Shown here piece after piece: positions 1 to 7,467 of a stretch of DNA of 49,504 bases. The position numbers and the translations under genes were made by a program. Every line of letters starts with the position of its first letter. Positions within the stretch are counted from its first letter, which is position 1. The stretch spans positions 1 through 49,504 of the forward strand of contig CAZKNF010000021.1 of assembly GCA_964554105.1 (NCBI GenBank), written 5' to 3'. Under the pieces are notes generated by a model. It searched no databases. It was not told where the DNA came from and saw only the letters and a program-made list of their open reading frames with translations. The DNA is from CAZKNF01 sp964554105. Lineage in GTDB: Bacteria; Bacteroidota; Rhodothermia; Rhodothermales; VXPQ01.

Positions 1-158
1 TGGTGGCCCTCCGTATGCCAGTCCTGGGTGAGAATAACATGTTCGAAGTGCCCTGACAGATCATTGATTATCGGGACGATCTCGTCGCCGCCGGGTACCG
101 CCAGATTTCCGCCCGGACAGAAATCATTCTGAACATCGACAACGAGTAGTGCACGCAT
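1..158 (-). CDS. pncA: Nicotinamidase PncA, N-terminal part (cut by the window edge)
   Basis: The 52 visible codons start with ATG at 158 and run off the left edge. The N-terminus reads ALLVVDVQNDFCPGG, followed by LAVPGGDEIVPIIN and ILTQDWH, the classic start of the isochorismatase-like nicotinamidase/pyrazinamidase family. The Asp of VDVQNDF is the first catalytic-triad residue, and the Asp and His of QDWH belong to the metal-binding region. The enzyme hydrolyses nicotinamide to nicotinate for NAD salvage in the cytoplasm. An AGGAGG Shine-Dalgarno (complement of 165-170) sits 6 nt upstream and fixes the start. The catalytic Lys and Cys lie outside the window, so integrity cannot be judged. 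The next gene upstream is a lone response regulator, 74 bp away on the same strand. Confidence 0.9.
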   Translation of the reverse strand, partial: MRALLVVDVQNDFCPGGNLAVPGGDEIVPIINDLSGHFEHVILTQDWHTEGH

Positions 159-232
159 GTGGATCCTCCTCGAACTACAATCCTTTGCCCCACTCAACAC
201 GAGCCTCAATCCAGGCCGAGGCTTCCTCGACG

Positions 233-679
233 CTAGTTCTTCGCCGGTAATCTCACGACTTCAAACCAGAACTGATAAAGCACCTTGAATGCCGCAGCGA
301 GATCGGCGAAGCGGGCAGGTTTTGTGATGTAGGCGTTGACGCCGGCTTTGTACGACTGCTCGATGTCTACTTCCGAGTTCGACGTCGTCAACACCACGAC
401 AGGAATCGTCTTTAGCTCGGGACTAGCCTTGATCTCCTGGAGTGCCTCCCGACCATCTTTGCGCGGCATATTCAGATCAAGAAGGATCAAAGCGGGACGG
501 GGGGAATCCTCTCCATATTTGCCTCTACCCGCGAGATAGTCCATCAATTCCTCACCATTCCAGACAGCCCGCACGTCGCTTACCAGCAGCTCCTTCTCCA
601 GGACCCGGGTTATGAGCATACGATCATCCGCATCGTCCTCCGCGAGAAGGATTACTTTCTTATCAGTTCTGGGGCTCAT
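233..679 (-). CDS. Stand-alone receiver-domain response regulator (Rcp1-like)
   Basis: This 148-aa protein is a single CheY-like receiver domain with no output domain. The acidic pair D15/D16 (LLAEDDADD), phosphoacceptor D68 (LLDLNMP), switch T98 (VVLTTS) and K120 (ITKPA) are all present, so it should accept phosphate from a histidine kinase. The long insertion between beta-2 and beta-3 (roughly residues 42-62) and the aromatic C-terminus (YQFWFEVV) resemble the Rcp1 group of single-domain regulators, which often partner with bacteriophytochrome or PAS/GAF-type hybrid kinases. No kinase gene is seen nearby, so the partner must be elsewhere. It signals in the cytoplasm, presumably by protein-protein contact. 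The ATG at 679 gives the full-length domain. Confidence 0.93.
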   Translation of the reverse strand: MSPRTDKKVILLAEDDADDRMLITRVLEKELLVSDVRAVWNGEELMDYLAGRGKYGEDSPRPALILLDLNMPRKDGREALQEIKASPELKTIPVVVLTTSNSEVDIEQSYKAGVNAYITKPARFADLAAAFKVLYQFWFEVVRLPAKN

Positions 680-866
680 TGGCCGAAGATTACGTCGACG
701 TGAGACTTCCTGTTAATTCTCCGCCGAATAATGCAGCGAAGAGCTGCGACGAATCGCTGCCGGCATGGTGACGAAACCATGCCGTCACAATGCGAGACGA
801 TGCAGAGCGAACCTATGCCTTTTGCACCATCATTCGCAAAGATCTGCGAAGAATTATAGGACGACT

Positions 867-1472
867 CTATGCGTTCGTGTAATTCTCATTCACTTGCGAC
901 CAATTCACGAGATCCCACCAACTCTTTACGTAGGTGGCGCGATCGTTCTGGTACTTCAGATAATACGCGTGCTCCCACACGTCAACGCCAAGCACTGGGA
1001 TGTCGCCGTTCATATAAGGACTATCCTGATTCGGCGTTGAGTACACCTTGAGATTTCCTCCCGAAACGACGAGCCAACTCCAACCGCTTCCGAACTGTCC
1101 GGTAGCTGCCTTCGAGAACTCTTCCTTAAACTTTTCGAATGAACCGAATGCGTCTGTTATCGCGTCGGCCACTTCACCTGTCGGCTGCCCCCCCGCATCC
1201 GGCGCCATGATCGGCCAGAAGAGACTGTGGTTCGCGTGTCCGCCACCGTTGTTGCGCACTGCCGTTCGAATATCGTCCGGCACGCTGTTTATTTCTCGAA
1301 GCAGGTCTTCAATAGACTTGTCTTGAAGATCGGAATGCCCCTCAAGCGCGGCGTTCAGTTTACTCACATAGCCCTGATGGTGCTTACCGTGGTGGACCCG
1401 CATCGTCTTCTCGTCGATGACTGGCTCCAGGGCCGCATGATCGTATGGTAAATCGGGAAGCTGGTGCGCCAT
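867..1472 (-). CDS. sodA: Superoxide dismutase, Mn/Fe family (Mn-type features)
   Basis: This 201-aa cytoplasmic enzyme dismutes superoxide to H2O2 and O2. Metal ligands are H27 (VHHGKHH), H82 (HANHSLFW) and the Asp and His of DVWEHAYYLKY near the C-terminus. GGGHANH plus the Gln in PNQDSP is the pattern of Mn-type enzymes, in which the outer-sphere Gln comes from the C-terminal domain, whereas Fe enzymes carry it in the N-terminal half. Metal choice cannot be proved from sequence, because cambialistic enzymes look similar. Length is normal for the family. The ATG at 1472 has a strong AGGAGG (complement of 1477-1482) 4 nt upstream. A short inverted repeat just upstream (1494-1507) could be an operator. 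The gene appears monocistronic. Confidence 0.96.
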   Translation of the reverse strand: MAHQLPDLPYDHAALEPVIDEKTMRVHHGKHHQGYVSKLNAALEGHSDLQDKSIEDLLREINSVPDDIRTAVRNNGGGHANHSLFWPIMAPDAGGQPTGEVADAITDAFGSFEKFKEEFSKAATGQFGSGWSWLVVSGGNLKVYSTPNQDSPYMNGDIPVLGVDVWEHAYYLKYQNDRATYVKSWWDLVNWSQVNENYTNA

Positions 1473-1493
1473 ATGTCCTCCTAGACGTTTCTA

Positions 1494-1507
1494 TTTAACG
1501 TGTTAAA
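1494..1507. promoter_or_regulatory. Inverted repeat upstream of sodA, possible operator
   Basis: TTTAAC-GT-GTTAAA forms two perfect 6-bp arms with a 2-bp spacer, 21 bp upstream of the superoxide dismutase ATG, between the likely promoter and the Shine-Dalgarno. Its position and symmetry fit a dimeric repressor site. It does not match a Fur or MntR consensus closely enough for me to name a regulator. Short AT-rich palindromes also occur by chance. Confidence 0.3.
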
Positions 1508-1731
1508 AAAGTGATCGCCACGACTCGCCAAAAGCGTCAAAGCCTCGTACGAAAAATTCGTCAGCGGCTCTGGTGTAACGAGTCTGGCCCTCGAGATGTT
1601 TTCACTCTACCGTGAACTCGAATGACCCGTCGGGAGCCGTAAAATGGCCCCTTACGTTATCAGATGGAGCCTTCGACTCGCTGCCGCGCCGCGACGTCAG
1701 GTGTTACAATTTTGTACTCTTGATCTCTGGG

Positions 1732-2274
1732 CTATGTGACCAGAATGTGCATCATTGCTTCGTAATCTCCAGCCGAAAGCAATCCTCGATTTCTCAAATC
1801 ATCGAGCACAACCTTCACTTCCTCGATATTTGTCTCACCCGCTTCTACACCCTCGAATTCGCCACGAAGCATAGCTTCGCGAAGTAATCGAAGCACGTAG
1901 TCCGCCGCACCCGGCTTTCCGGAGAAATCCATTTCCAGCTCGAACGTCGCTCGGCCGCGATTCACAGTAATCAGCAGGCGTCGGCCACCTAGTAACTTAC
2001 GTTTTGAATCCGCTTGAACGATGTCGTGATATCGAACATCGTGAGCAGGCTCGAGGTCGTTATTCTGAAAGACGAAGTTATACTGCGTGAACACCGCGCC
2101 GTCCTTGGCACTCCCCATCAGCGTTGCATCGTAGAGCGCAAGAACGTCGCCCGCGGCCACGCTGTTTGCGTAATCATCGAGCGCATTCTTGAGCTTTTCG
2201 TCGGGGATATGCGGCACGACGTAGAGTCCGACCTGTGGAGCGTTCGGAATCAGATCTTTAATCAGCGAGCGCAT
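1732..2274 (-). CDS. Hypothetical protein co-transcribed with nuoN, SHOCT-like tail
   Basis: I do not recognise this 180-aa protein. No signal peptide or membrane segment is visible. Residues about 20-130 look like a beta-rich globular domain (strands around VFTQYNFVFQN, RRLLITVNRG and TFELEMDF) that could be PH-like. The last 30 residues (IEEVKVVLDDLRNRGLLSAGDYEAM) resemble a SHOCT-type short helical hairpin, which is often found at protein C-termini as an oligomerisation element. The ATG lies 4 bp after the nuoN stop on the same strand, so it should be translated from the complex I transcript. An accessory or assembly role for complex I is possible but rests only on position. It is followed by about 260 bp without a clear gene before sodA. 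Confidence 0.75.
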   Translation of the reverse strand: MRSLIKDLIPNAPQVGLYVVPHIPDEKLKNALDDYANSVAAGDVLALYDATLMGSAKDGAVFTQYNFVFQNNDLEPAHDVRYHDIVQADSKRKLLGGRRLLITVNRGRATFELEMDFSGKPGAADYVLRLLREAMLRGEFEGVEAGETNIEEVKVVLDDLRNRGLLSAGDYEAMMHILVT

Positions 2275-2278
2275 GCGT

Positions 2279-3784
2279 CTACGGGATGGCCGTCATTTCG
2301 GCCGCGGGCAGGCTCGTGAAGAATGATGCCGTGACGTCGAGCAGTCCGGGTGCAATACCAAGGACCAACAGCGTCACAGCACAGAAGACGAGCACTGCAG
2401 CTGACGCGCGCGGCACCGGGAAGGCCATTCCGGATGTTGTTGCTGCAGACGGACTGTCGTCGGGCGAGCGCATGAAAAACACGAAAAGCACGCGCAGATA
2501 GTAGTAGCCTGACACGGCGCTCGCCAGCACAGCTATGATCACGAGCCACGTGAATCCAGCATCAACAGCCGGCGCAAAAATGGCGTACTTCCCAAGGAAT
2601 CCACCCAGCGGAGGGAAGCCGGTAAGACTGAACATAAAGAAGCCCATCGTGACGCCCAGAAGAGGCTTCCGAAGGCCTACACCGGCGAGCGAATCGAGCG
2701 TCTGCTCACGACCTGCTTTTCCATCCCACTCCAGCAGGGCAATAACGCCAAAGGCGCCGATGTTCATGAGCGTGTAAACGAGGAGGTAGTATAACGCACC
2801 CGCGAACGCCGCTGTCGTACCAGCTGCCAGACCAACCAGCAGATAGCCTGCATGTGCAATCGACGAATAGGCCAGCATTCGCTTCACATTTTCCTGCGCG
2901 ATCGCGAGGATATTTCCAACCACCATGGTGACTACTGCCACGATCGCAAGCACAAGCGCCCATCGTTCGGCAGGAAGCGCGAGATACAGTACAAGGATGA
3001 GCGACGCGAACGCTGCGGCTTTTGTTGCAGTCGACATCCACCCCGTCAGCGTCGTCGGTGCACCCTGGTACACATCCGGTGTCCACATATGAAATGGTGC
3101 GGCGCTTACCTTGAAGAAGAAGCCCACCAACAGCAAGCCGACGCCACCCCAGAAAAGTACATCGTTCCCTGATTGCGCAAGTCCGCCGATCATCTCCGGC
3201 AAATACATCGTGCCGGTGGCTCCGTAAAGCAATGCGATGCCGTAGAGAAAGAATCCTGTCGAAAAGGCACCCAGGAGAAAATACTTCAGTGCGGCCTCCG
3301 TTGCGCCGACGTCCTCGCGGATCAGCCCCGTCATAATGTAGAGGCAGACGGACATGGTCTCCAGCCCGACGAAAATCGTCACCAGATTGTTGGCCGTCCC
3401 AAGCGTGATCATCCCGACCGACGCAAACAAAATCAGCGCATACACCTCCCCGTGCGCGTGACGAATCTGTTTGAGGTACGGAACTGACAGGATAACGGTC
3501 AGCAGGCCACTCAAAAGCACGATGATATTCACAAAGGAGGCGAAGCCGCCACTTCGGAGCATACCGTAAAAGATCGTCCCCGACTCCACGTCCAGGCGAA
3601 CGGCCTCGAGTATCGTAGCGAGGAGGAAGGCTCCTCCAGCGACCCATGGAATGCCGCGCGCGTTATTGCGGAACGCGTCCCAGACAACGATTCCCAGTCC
3701 GACGAGCGTCACTATAATCAGCGACGACGCATCACCGAGATCCCTGGCGAACGCCTGGTATACCTGACTTAGCTCTATCTCCAT
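2279..3784 (-). CDS. nuoN: NADH-quinone oxidoreductase subunit N
   Basis: This 501-aa, very hydrophobic antiporter-like subunit of the complex I membrane arm has about 14 transmembrane helices. Diagnostic segments are VGLETMSVCLYIMTG (with the conserved helix-5 Glu), AAPFHMWTPDVYQGAPT and ATKAAAFAS, which carry the Lys-containing proton channel signature of the Mrp/NuoL-M-N family, and LTGFPPLGGFLGKY. It couples quinone reduction to ion translocation across the cytoplasmic membrane. It is transcribed right to left after pcd, with a 55-bp gap, and is followed 4 bp later by the unknown 180-aa gene. Here nhaD and pcd separate it from nuoM, unlike the usual adjacent nuoL-M-N order. Confidence 0.97.
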   Translation of the reverse strand: MEIELSQVYQAFARDLGDASSLIIVTLVGLGIVVWDAFRNNARGIPWVAGGAFLLATILEAVRLDVESGTIFYGMLRSGGFASFVNIIVLLSGLLTVILSVPYLKQIRHAHGEVYALILFASVGMITLGTANNLVTIFVGLETMSVCLYIMTGLIREDVGATEAALKYFLLGAFSTGFFLYGIALLYGATGTMYLPEMIGGLAQSGNDVLFWGGVGLLLVGFFFKVSAAPFHMWTPDVYQGAPTTLTGWMSTATKAAAFASLILVLYLALPAERWALVLAIVAVVTMVVGNILAIAQENVKRMLAYSSIAHAGYLLVGLAAGTTAAFAGALYYLLVYTLMNIGAFGVIALLEWDGKAGREQTLDSLAGVGLRKPLLGVTMGFFMFSLTGFPPLGGFLGKYAIFAPAVDAGFTWLVIIAVLASAVSGYYYLRVLFVFFMRSPDDSPSAATTSGMAFPVPRASAAVLVFCAVTLLVLGIAPGLLDVTASFFTSLPAAEMTAIP

Positions 3785-3839
3785 TCCTTAAGTGACGCTC
3801 TTACGTCGTACTCCGGCAGCATGCGCCAAACCTGACAAT

Positions 3840-4127
3840 TCAAAGCGCATCGATCTTTGTGGCGAGTTCTACATCCATGGCCGTCACCTTGCCACCGGCG
3901 TCGTGCGTGTTCAGCCCGATGTCGACCGTGTTGTAGACATTGAATATTTCGGGGTGATGATCCATCTCCTCCGCCTCGAACGCAACGCGTACGATGAAGG
4001 AAATGGCCGAGCGGAAATCTTCGAACTCAAAGCTGGTGACGAGCTGGTCGTCTTCGAAATCCCAGCCGTCGAGATTTGACAACGCCTGTTCTATCTGCTC
4101 CTTGGAGAGCGGTTCACGGGAGGGCAT
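3840..4127 (-). CDS. Pterin-4a-carbinolamine dehydratase (PCD/DCoH family)
   Basis: A 95-aa cytoplasmic protein if the ATG at 4127 is used. A longer GTG-started form (105 aa, from 4157) abuts the nhaD stop; neither start has a convincing Shine-Dalgarno. The family core is clear: EMDHHPEIFNVYN gives the catalytic His pair, followed by LNTHDAGGKVTAMD with the third conserved His, and LATKIDAL at the end. The known reaction dehydrates 4a-hydroxytetrahydrobiopterin, normally to recycle the cofactor of aromatic amino acid hydroxylases, and some homologues act as transcription cofactors. No hydroxylase gene is visible. The gene lies between nhaD and nuoN inside the complex I operon, as reported for Rhodothermus marinus; its role there is unexplained. 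Confidence 0.92.
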   Translation of the reverse strand: MPSREPLSKEQIEQALSNLDGWDFEDDQLVTSFEFEDFRSAISFIVRVAFEAEEMDHHPEIFNVYNTVDIGLNTHDAGGKVTAMDVELATKIDAL

Positions 4128-4157
4128 ATCAGATTCACGTTGGTTAGTGTTGAACAC

Positions 4158-5777
4158 CTAGATAGGCAAAATCCATCCACTGTAGAAAACTGCATAGACG
4201 AGGAAGTACACCGGGATGAGAATCGGCAGCGAGTACTTCACGATATAGCCGACGAAGCTTGGGGCGTCAACGCCGCTGCTCTCCGCAATAGCTTTAACCA
4301 TGAAGTTCGGTGCATTTCCAATGTACGTCATCGCACCGAAGAAGACGGCCGCCACTGAAATCGCCTGAAGGAAGTGCCATGAGTCCGGATGCGCCATCTC
4401 GGGCAGCGCGAATTCGACAACTTCGGCGACCTGGTTCACGTCCAGGCCGAACTTACCCATAGCTGCCGCCACGAAGTTCAGGTATGTCGGCGCATTATCC
4501 AGTATGCCGGAGAGCGCTCCGGTTCCCCAATAGAAAGTGCCCACTGACAATGCATCCGCATTCTCGGCGGCAAACAGACTGATCAGCTGGAGCGCGGGCT
4601 GCATCGTAGCGAATATGCCGAGGAAGAGCCATCCAACTTCGCGTATGGGTTCGAATGTAAATTCGTTCTTCTGCAGGGCCACTTTATCGGCCGTTTTGTA
4701 GGCCAGGACACAAACGGCGAACATGATGATCTCGCGGATTCCTATCGGCAAATGCACGTCGCCGATATCGAGCGACGGCACCCAATCAAATACATTGGGA
4801 TCGATAAAGACAGACACCACGATGACGGCGACCCAGATAAAGTTCTTCTTTCCTACGATGCCGATTTTCGAGGCCTGGGGCTCAGGGTCGGCGCTGACGT
4901 TCGGATTCCTCGAATCGATCACATAAAAAATCGCCAGCAGCAACATCATGGTCGGCAGCCAAATGTACCAGACATGCGCGAGGGTCCAGAAAAATGGAAC
5001 TCCGCGCAGGAATCCGAGGAACAGCGGCGGGTCTCCGATCGGCGTGAGCGCACCGCCGACGTTTGCGACGAGGAAGATGAAGAAGACGATGTGATACGGC
5101 TTGAGGCGTCCACGATTCAGCCGCATATATGGACGGATGAAAAGCATCGCCGCTCCAGTCGTGGCGATGAAATTTGCGATTACCGATCCCACGAAGAGCA
5201 GGATAGAATTGTTCAGGGGTGTACCACGAGCATTGACGCTCAGAAAAATTCCGCTGGCCGCGATGAAGAGGGATGCAACGAGCGCGATAAACGAGAAATA
5301 CTCCTGAAAGGCGTGCAAGATGGGAGTCGGGGCTCCCATTCCAAGCAGGTAGTACAGAACGACGATTAGACCGAGACCAACGGCATATTTCGGATAATGG
5401 TGATGCCAGTGGTGAGGATAGAACAGCGGTCCGGTTGCGATCATCAGCAAAATCGCGACGAAGGGCAGTACGAGCCAGACCGGCGGGATCGGCCCGTGGT
5501 CGTCTTCTTCCGTCCCTTCCTGTACTTCCTCTTGAAACGCTGCCGAGATAACGTCGGCCTGCGCCACGGCAGCTTCCGTCTGGATGGTTTCCGGCTGCGA
5601 CGGTACGCCTGCAGCGAGCGTGACGGCGTCGTTTGCAGGCGGATCGTCAAATTTGGCGTGCGCTTCGTAGTAAAAGGTACTAGACGACAGCAAGACCACA
5701 ATAATTATCGCCTTGCACACGACTAGAGCGTATGTACCGGACGGGCGTCGGCCGTAAGAACTGGATTGCATCTTCAT
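4158..5777 (-). CDS. nhaD: NhaD-type Na+/H+ antiporter inside the nuo operon
   Basis: A 539-aa membrane protein of the ion transporter (ArsB/NhaD) superfamily. After a short cytoplasmic start there is a signal-like helix (residues about 18-40), a Pro/Glu-rich extracytoplasmic stretch, then about 12 membrane helices. The signatures GGALTPIGDPPLFLGFL and SGILDNAPTYLNF match the two conserved motifs of NhaD antiporters. A His cluster (YPHHWHHHYPKY) precedes one helix and could contribute to pH sensing; that is inference. The gene starts 6 bp after the nuoM stop and ends next to pcd, so it is clearly co-transcribed with complex I. It would exchange Na+ for H+ using the proton gradient complex I makes, or tie Na+ handling to complex I expression. 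ATG at 5777; an ATG two codons later is possible. Confidence 0.93.
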   Translation of the reverse strand: MKMQSSSYGRRPSGTYALVVCKAIIIVVLLSSSTFYYEAHAKFDDPPANDAVTLAAGVPSQPETIQTEAAVAQADVISAAFQEEVQEGTEEDDHGPIPPVWLVLPFVAILLMIATGPLFYPHHWHHHYPKYAVGLGLIVVLYYLLGMGAPTPILHAFQEYFSFIALVASLFIAASGIFLSVNARGTPLNNSILLFVGSVIANFIATTGAAMLFIRPYMRLNRGRLKPYHIVFFIFLVANVGGALTPIGDPPLFLGFLRGVPFFWTLAHVWYIWLPTMMLLLAIFYVIDSRNPNVSADPEPQASKIGIVGKKNFIWVAVIVVSVFIDPNVFDWVPSLDIGDVHLPIGIREIIMFAVCVLAYKTADKVALQKNEFTFEPIREVGWLFLGIFATMQPALQLISLFAAENADALSVGTFYWGTGALSGILDNAPTYLNFVAAAMGKFGLDVNQVAEVVEFALPEMAHPDSWHFLQAISVAAVFFGAMTYIGNAPNFMVKAIAESSGVDAPSFVGYIVKYSLPILIPVYFLVYAVFYSGWILPI

Positions 5778-5783
5778 GGACGA

Positions 5784-7424
5784 CTACCGGCTTCGAAATA
5801 CACGCGGAGAGGAATGAACAGGATCGGCAGGTTGATCATCTGGCTCTTCGGCCTCTCCATCCTGATAGACTGATGTCACATTCTCCGCGTCGATGGCAAG
5901 CACTGCGAGTCGCTTCTGTTCGATCGTTTCAAGGAGGAATAGGGTTGTCGGCTCTGTTTTCTCCAGAAATGAGTTCGGCGCAAAACCGAGCACGAACATG
6001 AGGACGGCGAGCGGCGCCATCAGCGCGATCTCCCGAAGACTCATGTCAGGCATGCTGCGATTTTCGTCTCCATTGAGTGGACCGAAGAACGTCCGGTAGA
6101 GCATCCACAACAGGTAAACAGCCGCAAGGATAACGCCTGACGTCGCGAACGCAATCAAAATTGGACTCCCGACGATGTCGCTCTTAAAGGACCCCAGGAG
6201 AATTAAGAACTCCCCAACGAATCCGTTCAAGCCGGGGAGTCCCGCCGATGCGAGGACGGAAAAGATCATGAAGAATGTCAACACGGGTACGACTTTCGCA
6301 ATTCCGCCGAAGTCGGCCATTTCGCGTGTGTGCCGGCGTTCGTACAGCATCCCGACCAGAAGAAAAAGAGCACCTGTCGATATACCGTGATTCACCATCT
6401 GGATGACGGCTCCCTGCATCGACTCGATCGTGAATGCAAAAATGCCCAGGACCACGAAGCCGAGATGGCTGACGGACGAGTATGCGACCAGCTTCTTGGC
6501 ATCTGTTTGGACGCGGGAGACGAGAGCGCCGTAAATGATGCCGACTATCGCGAGGACGGCGAAAAGCATCGCGTACTCCTGCGCGGCATTGGGGAAGAGC
6601 GGTAGACAAAAGCGGACGAGACCGTACGTTCCCATCTTCAGCAGCACACCGGCCAGCACCACAGAACCGCCGGTCGGCGCCTGGACGTGCGCATCCGGCA
6701 GCCAGGTATGCAGCGGAAACAGCGGCACCTTGATCGCAAACGAAAATGCAAACAGGAAGAAGAGCCACGTCTGCGTACCGAGCGGGATATTGAACGACAG
6801 CAGCTTGTACCAATCCGTCGTAAATACACCGGCGTTGACCGCGTCACCGGCCGCGTATCCCAGGTACAGAATCGCCACCAGCATCAACACCGAGCCGACG
6901 AATGTGTAGAGCACGAATTTGACGGCAGCATAAATCCGCCGTTCTCCTCCCCAGATTCCGATGATGAAGTACATCGGAATGAGCGTCAGCTCGAAGAAGA
7001 TGTAGAAAAGGAAGAGGTCAAACGCACAAAACACGCCTGTGACGCCCGTTTGCAGCACGAGCAGAAGGGTATAGTAGGCCTTTCGTTGTTTTCCGATATA
7101 GTGCCACGATGATAATACGACGATAGGCCCGAGCAGCGTCGTCAACATCACCAGGAGCAGGCTCAGTCCGTCCACTCCGACGTAGTACTTGATATCGATC
7201 TGCTGCGGAAACCAGGCGTCCGAGAGATCCGCAAGCTGCGGCATCGTGGCGGTGCTCACTGCCGGGTCAAATCCCAGGAATATGCCCAACGACAGGAGAA
7301 ACGTCAGCGTCGTCGTTCCCAGCGCAGTCCATCTGATCGCGTTTACGTCGCGGACGGCCATCGTGAGAAGCGCTCCCACCAGCGGGAGGAAGATCACAAT
7401 GGACGTGAGATAAGGAATGGACAT
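5784..7424 (-). CDS. nuoM: NADH-quinone oxidoreductase subunit M
   Basis: This 546-aa antiporter-like membrane subunit of complex I carries the family signatures LFYIFFELTLIPMYFIIGIW (helix-5 Glu), KVPLFPLHTWLPDAHVQAPT (Lys helix and broken-helix loop), SGVLLKMGTYG-like VLLKMGTYGLVRF, and SSVSHLGFVVLG. Length is slightly above the usual ~500 aa because of a hydrophilic C-terminal tail (from about residue 505, rich in Glu, Asp and Pro) that I do not recognise from typical NuoM proteins. It lies between nuoL (43 bp upstream) and nhaD (6 bp downstream) in one operon. It is one of three proton-pumping modules of the membrane arm. Confidence 0.97.
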   Translation of the reverse strand: MSIPYLTSIVIFLPLVGALLTMAVRDVNAIRWTALGTTTLTFLLSLGIFLGFDPAVSTATMPQLADLSDAWFPQQIDIKYYVGVDGLSLLLVMLTTLLGPIVVLSSWHYIGKQRKAYYTLLLVLQTGVTGVFCAFDLFLFYIFFELTLIPMYFIIGIWGGERRIYAAVKFVLYTFVGSVLMLVAILYLGYAAGDAVNAGVFTTDWYKLLSFNIPLGTQTWLFFLFAFSFAIKVPLFPLHTWLPDAHVQAPTGGSVVLAGVLLKMGTYGLVRFCLPLFPNAAQEYAMLFAVLAIVGIIYGALVSRVQTDAKKLVAYSSVSHLGFVVLGIFAFTIESMQGAVIQMVNHGISTGALFLLVGMLYERRHTREMADFGGIAKVVPVLTFFMIFSVLASAGLPGLNGFVGEFLILLGSFKSDIVGSPILIAFATSGVILAAVYLLWMLYRTFFGPLNGDENRSMPDMSLREIALMAPLAVLMFVLGFAPNSFLEKTEPTTLFLLETIEQKRLAVLAIDAENVTSVYQDGEAEEPDDQPADPVHSSPRVFRSR

Positions 7425-7467
7425 GTTCTAAATCTGTGGTTTCTATATGCCGACCGGCCGGCCGTCT

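Noticed and set aside
2706..3647. 313-aa minus-strand open frame overlapping nuoN in another frame
   Set aside because: Arg/Cys/Gly-rich translation without domain features; it is a shadow of nuoN, which has unmistakable motifs.
4752..5369. 205-aa plus-strand open frame
   Set aside because: Lies fully antisense to nhaD, highly charged and low-complexity; no independent support.
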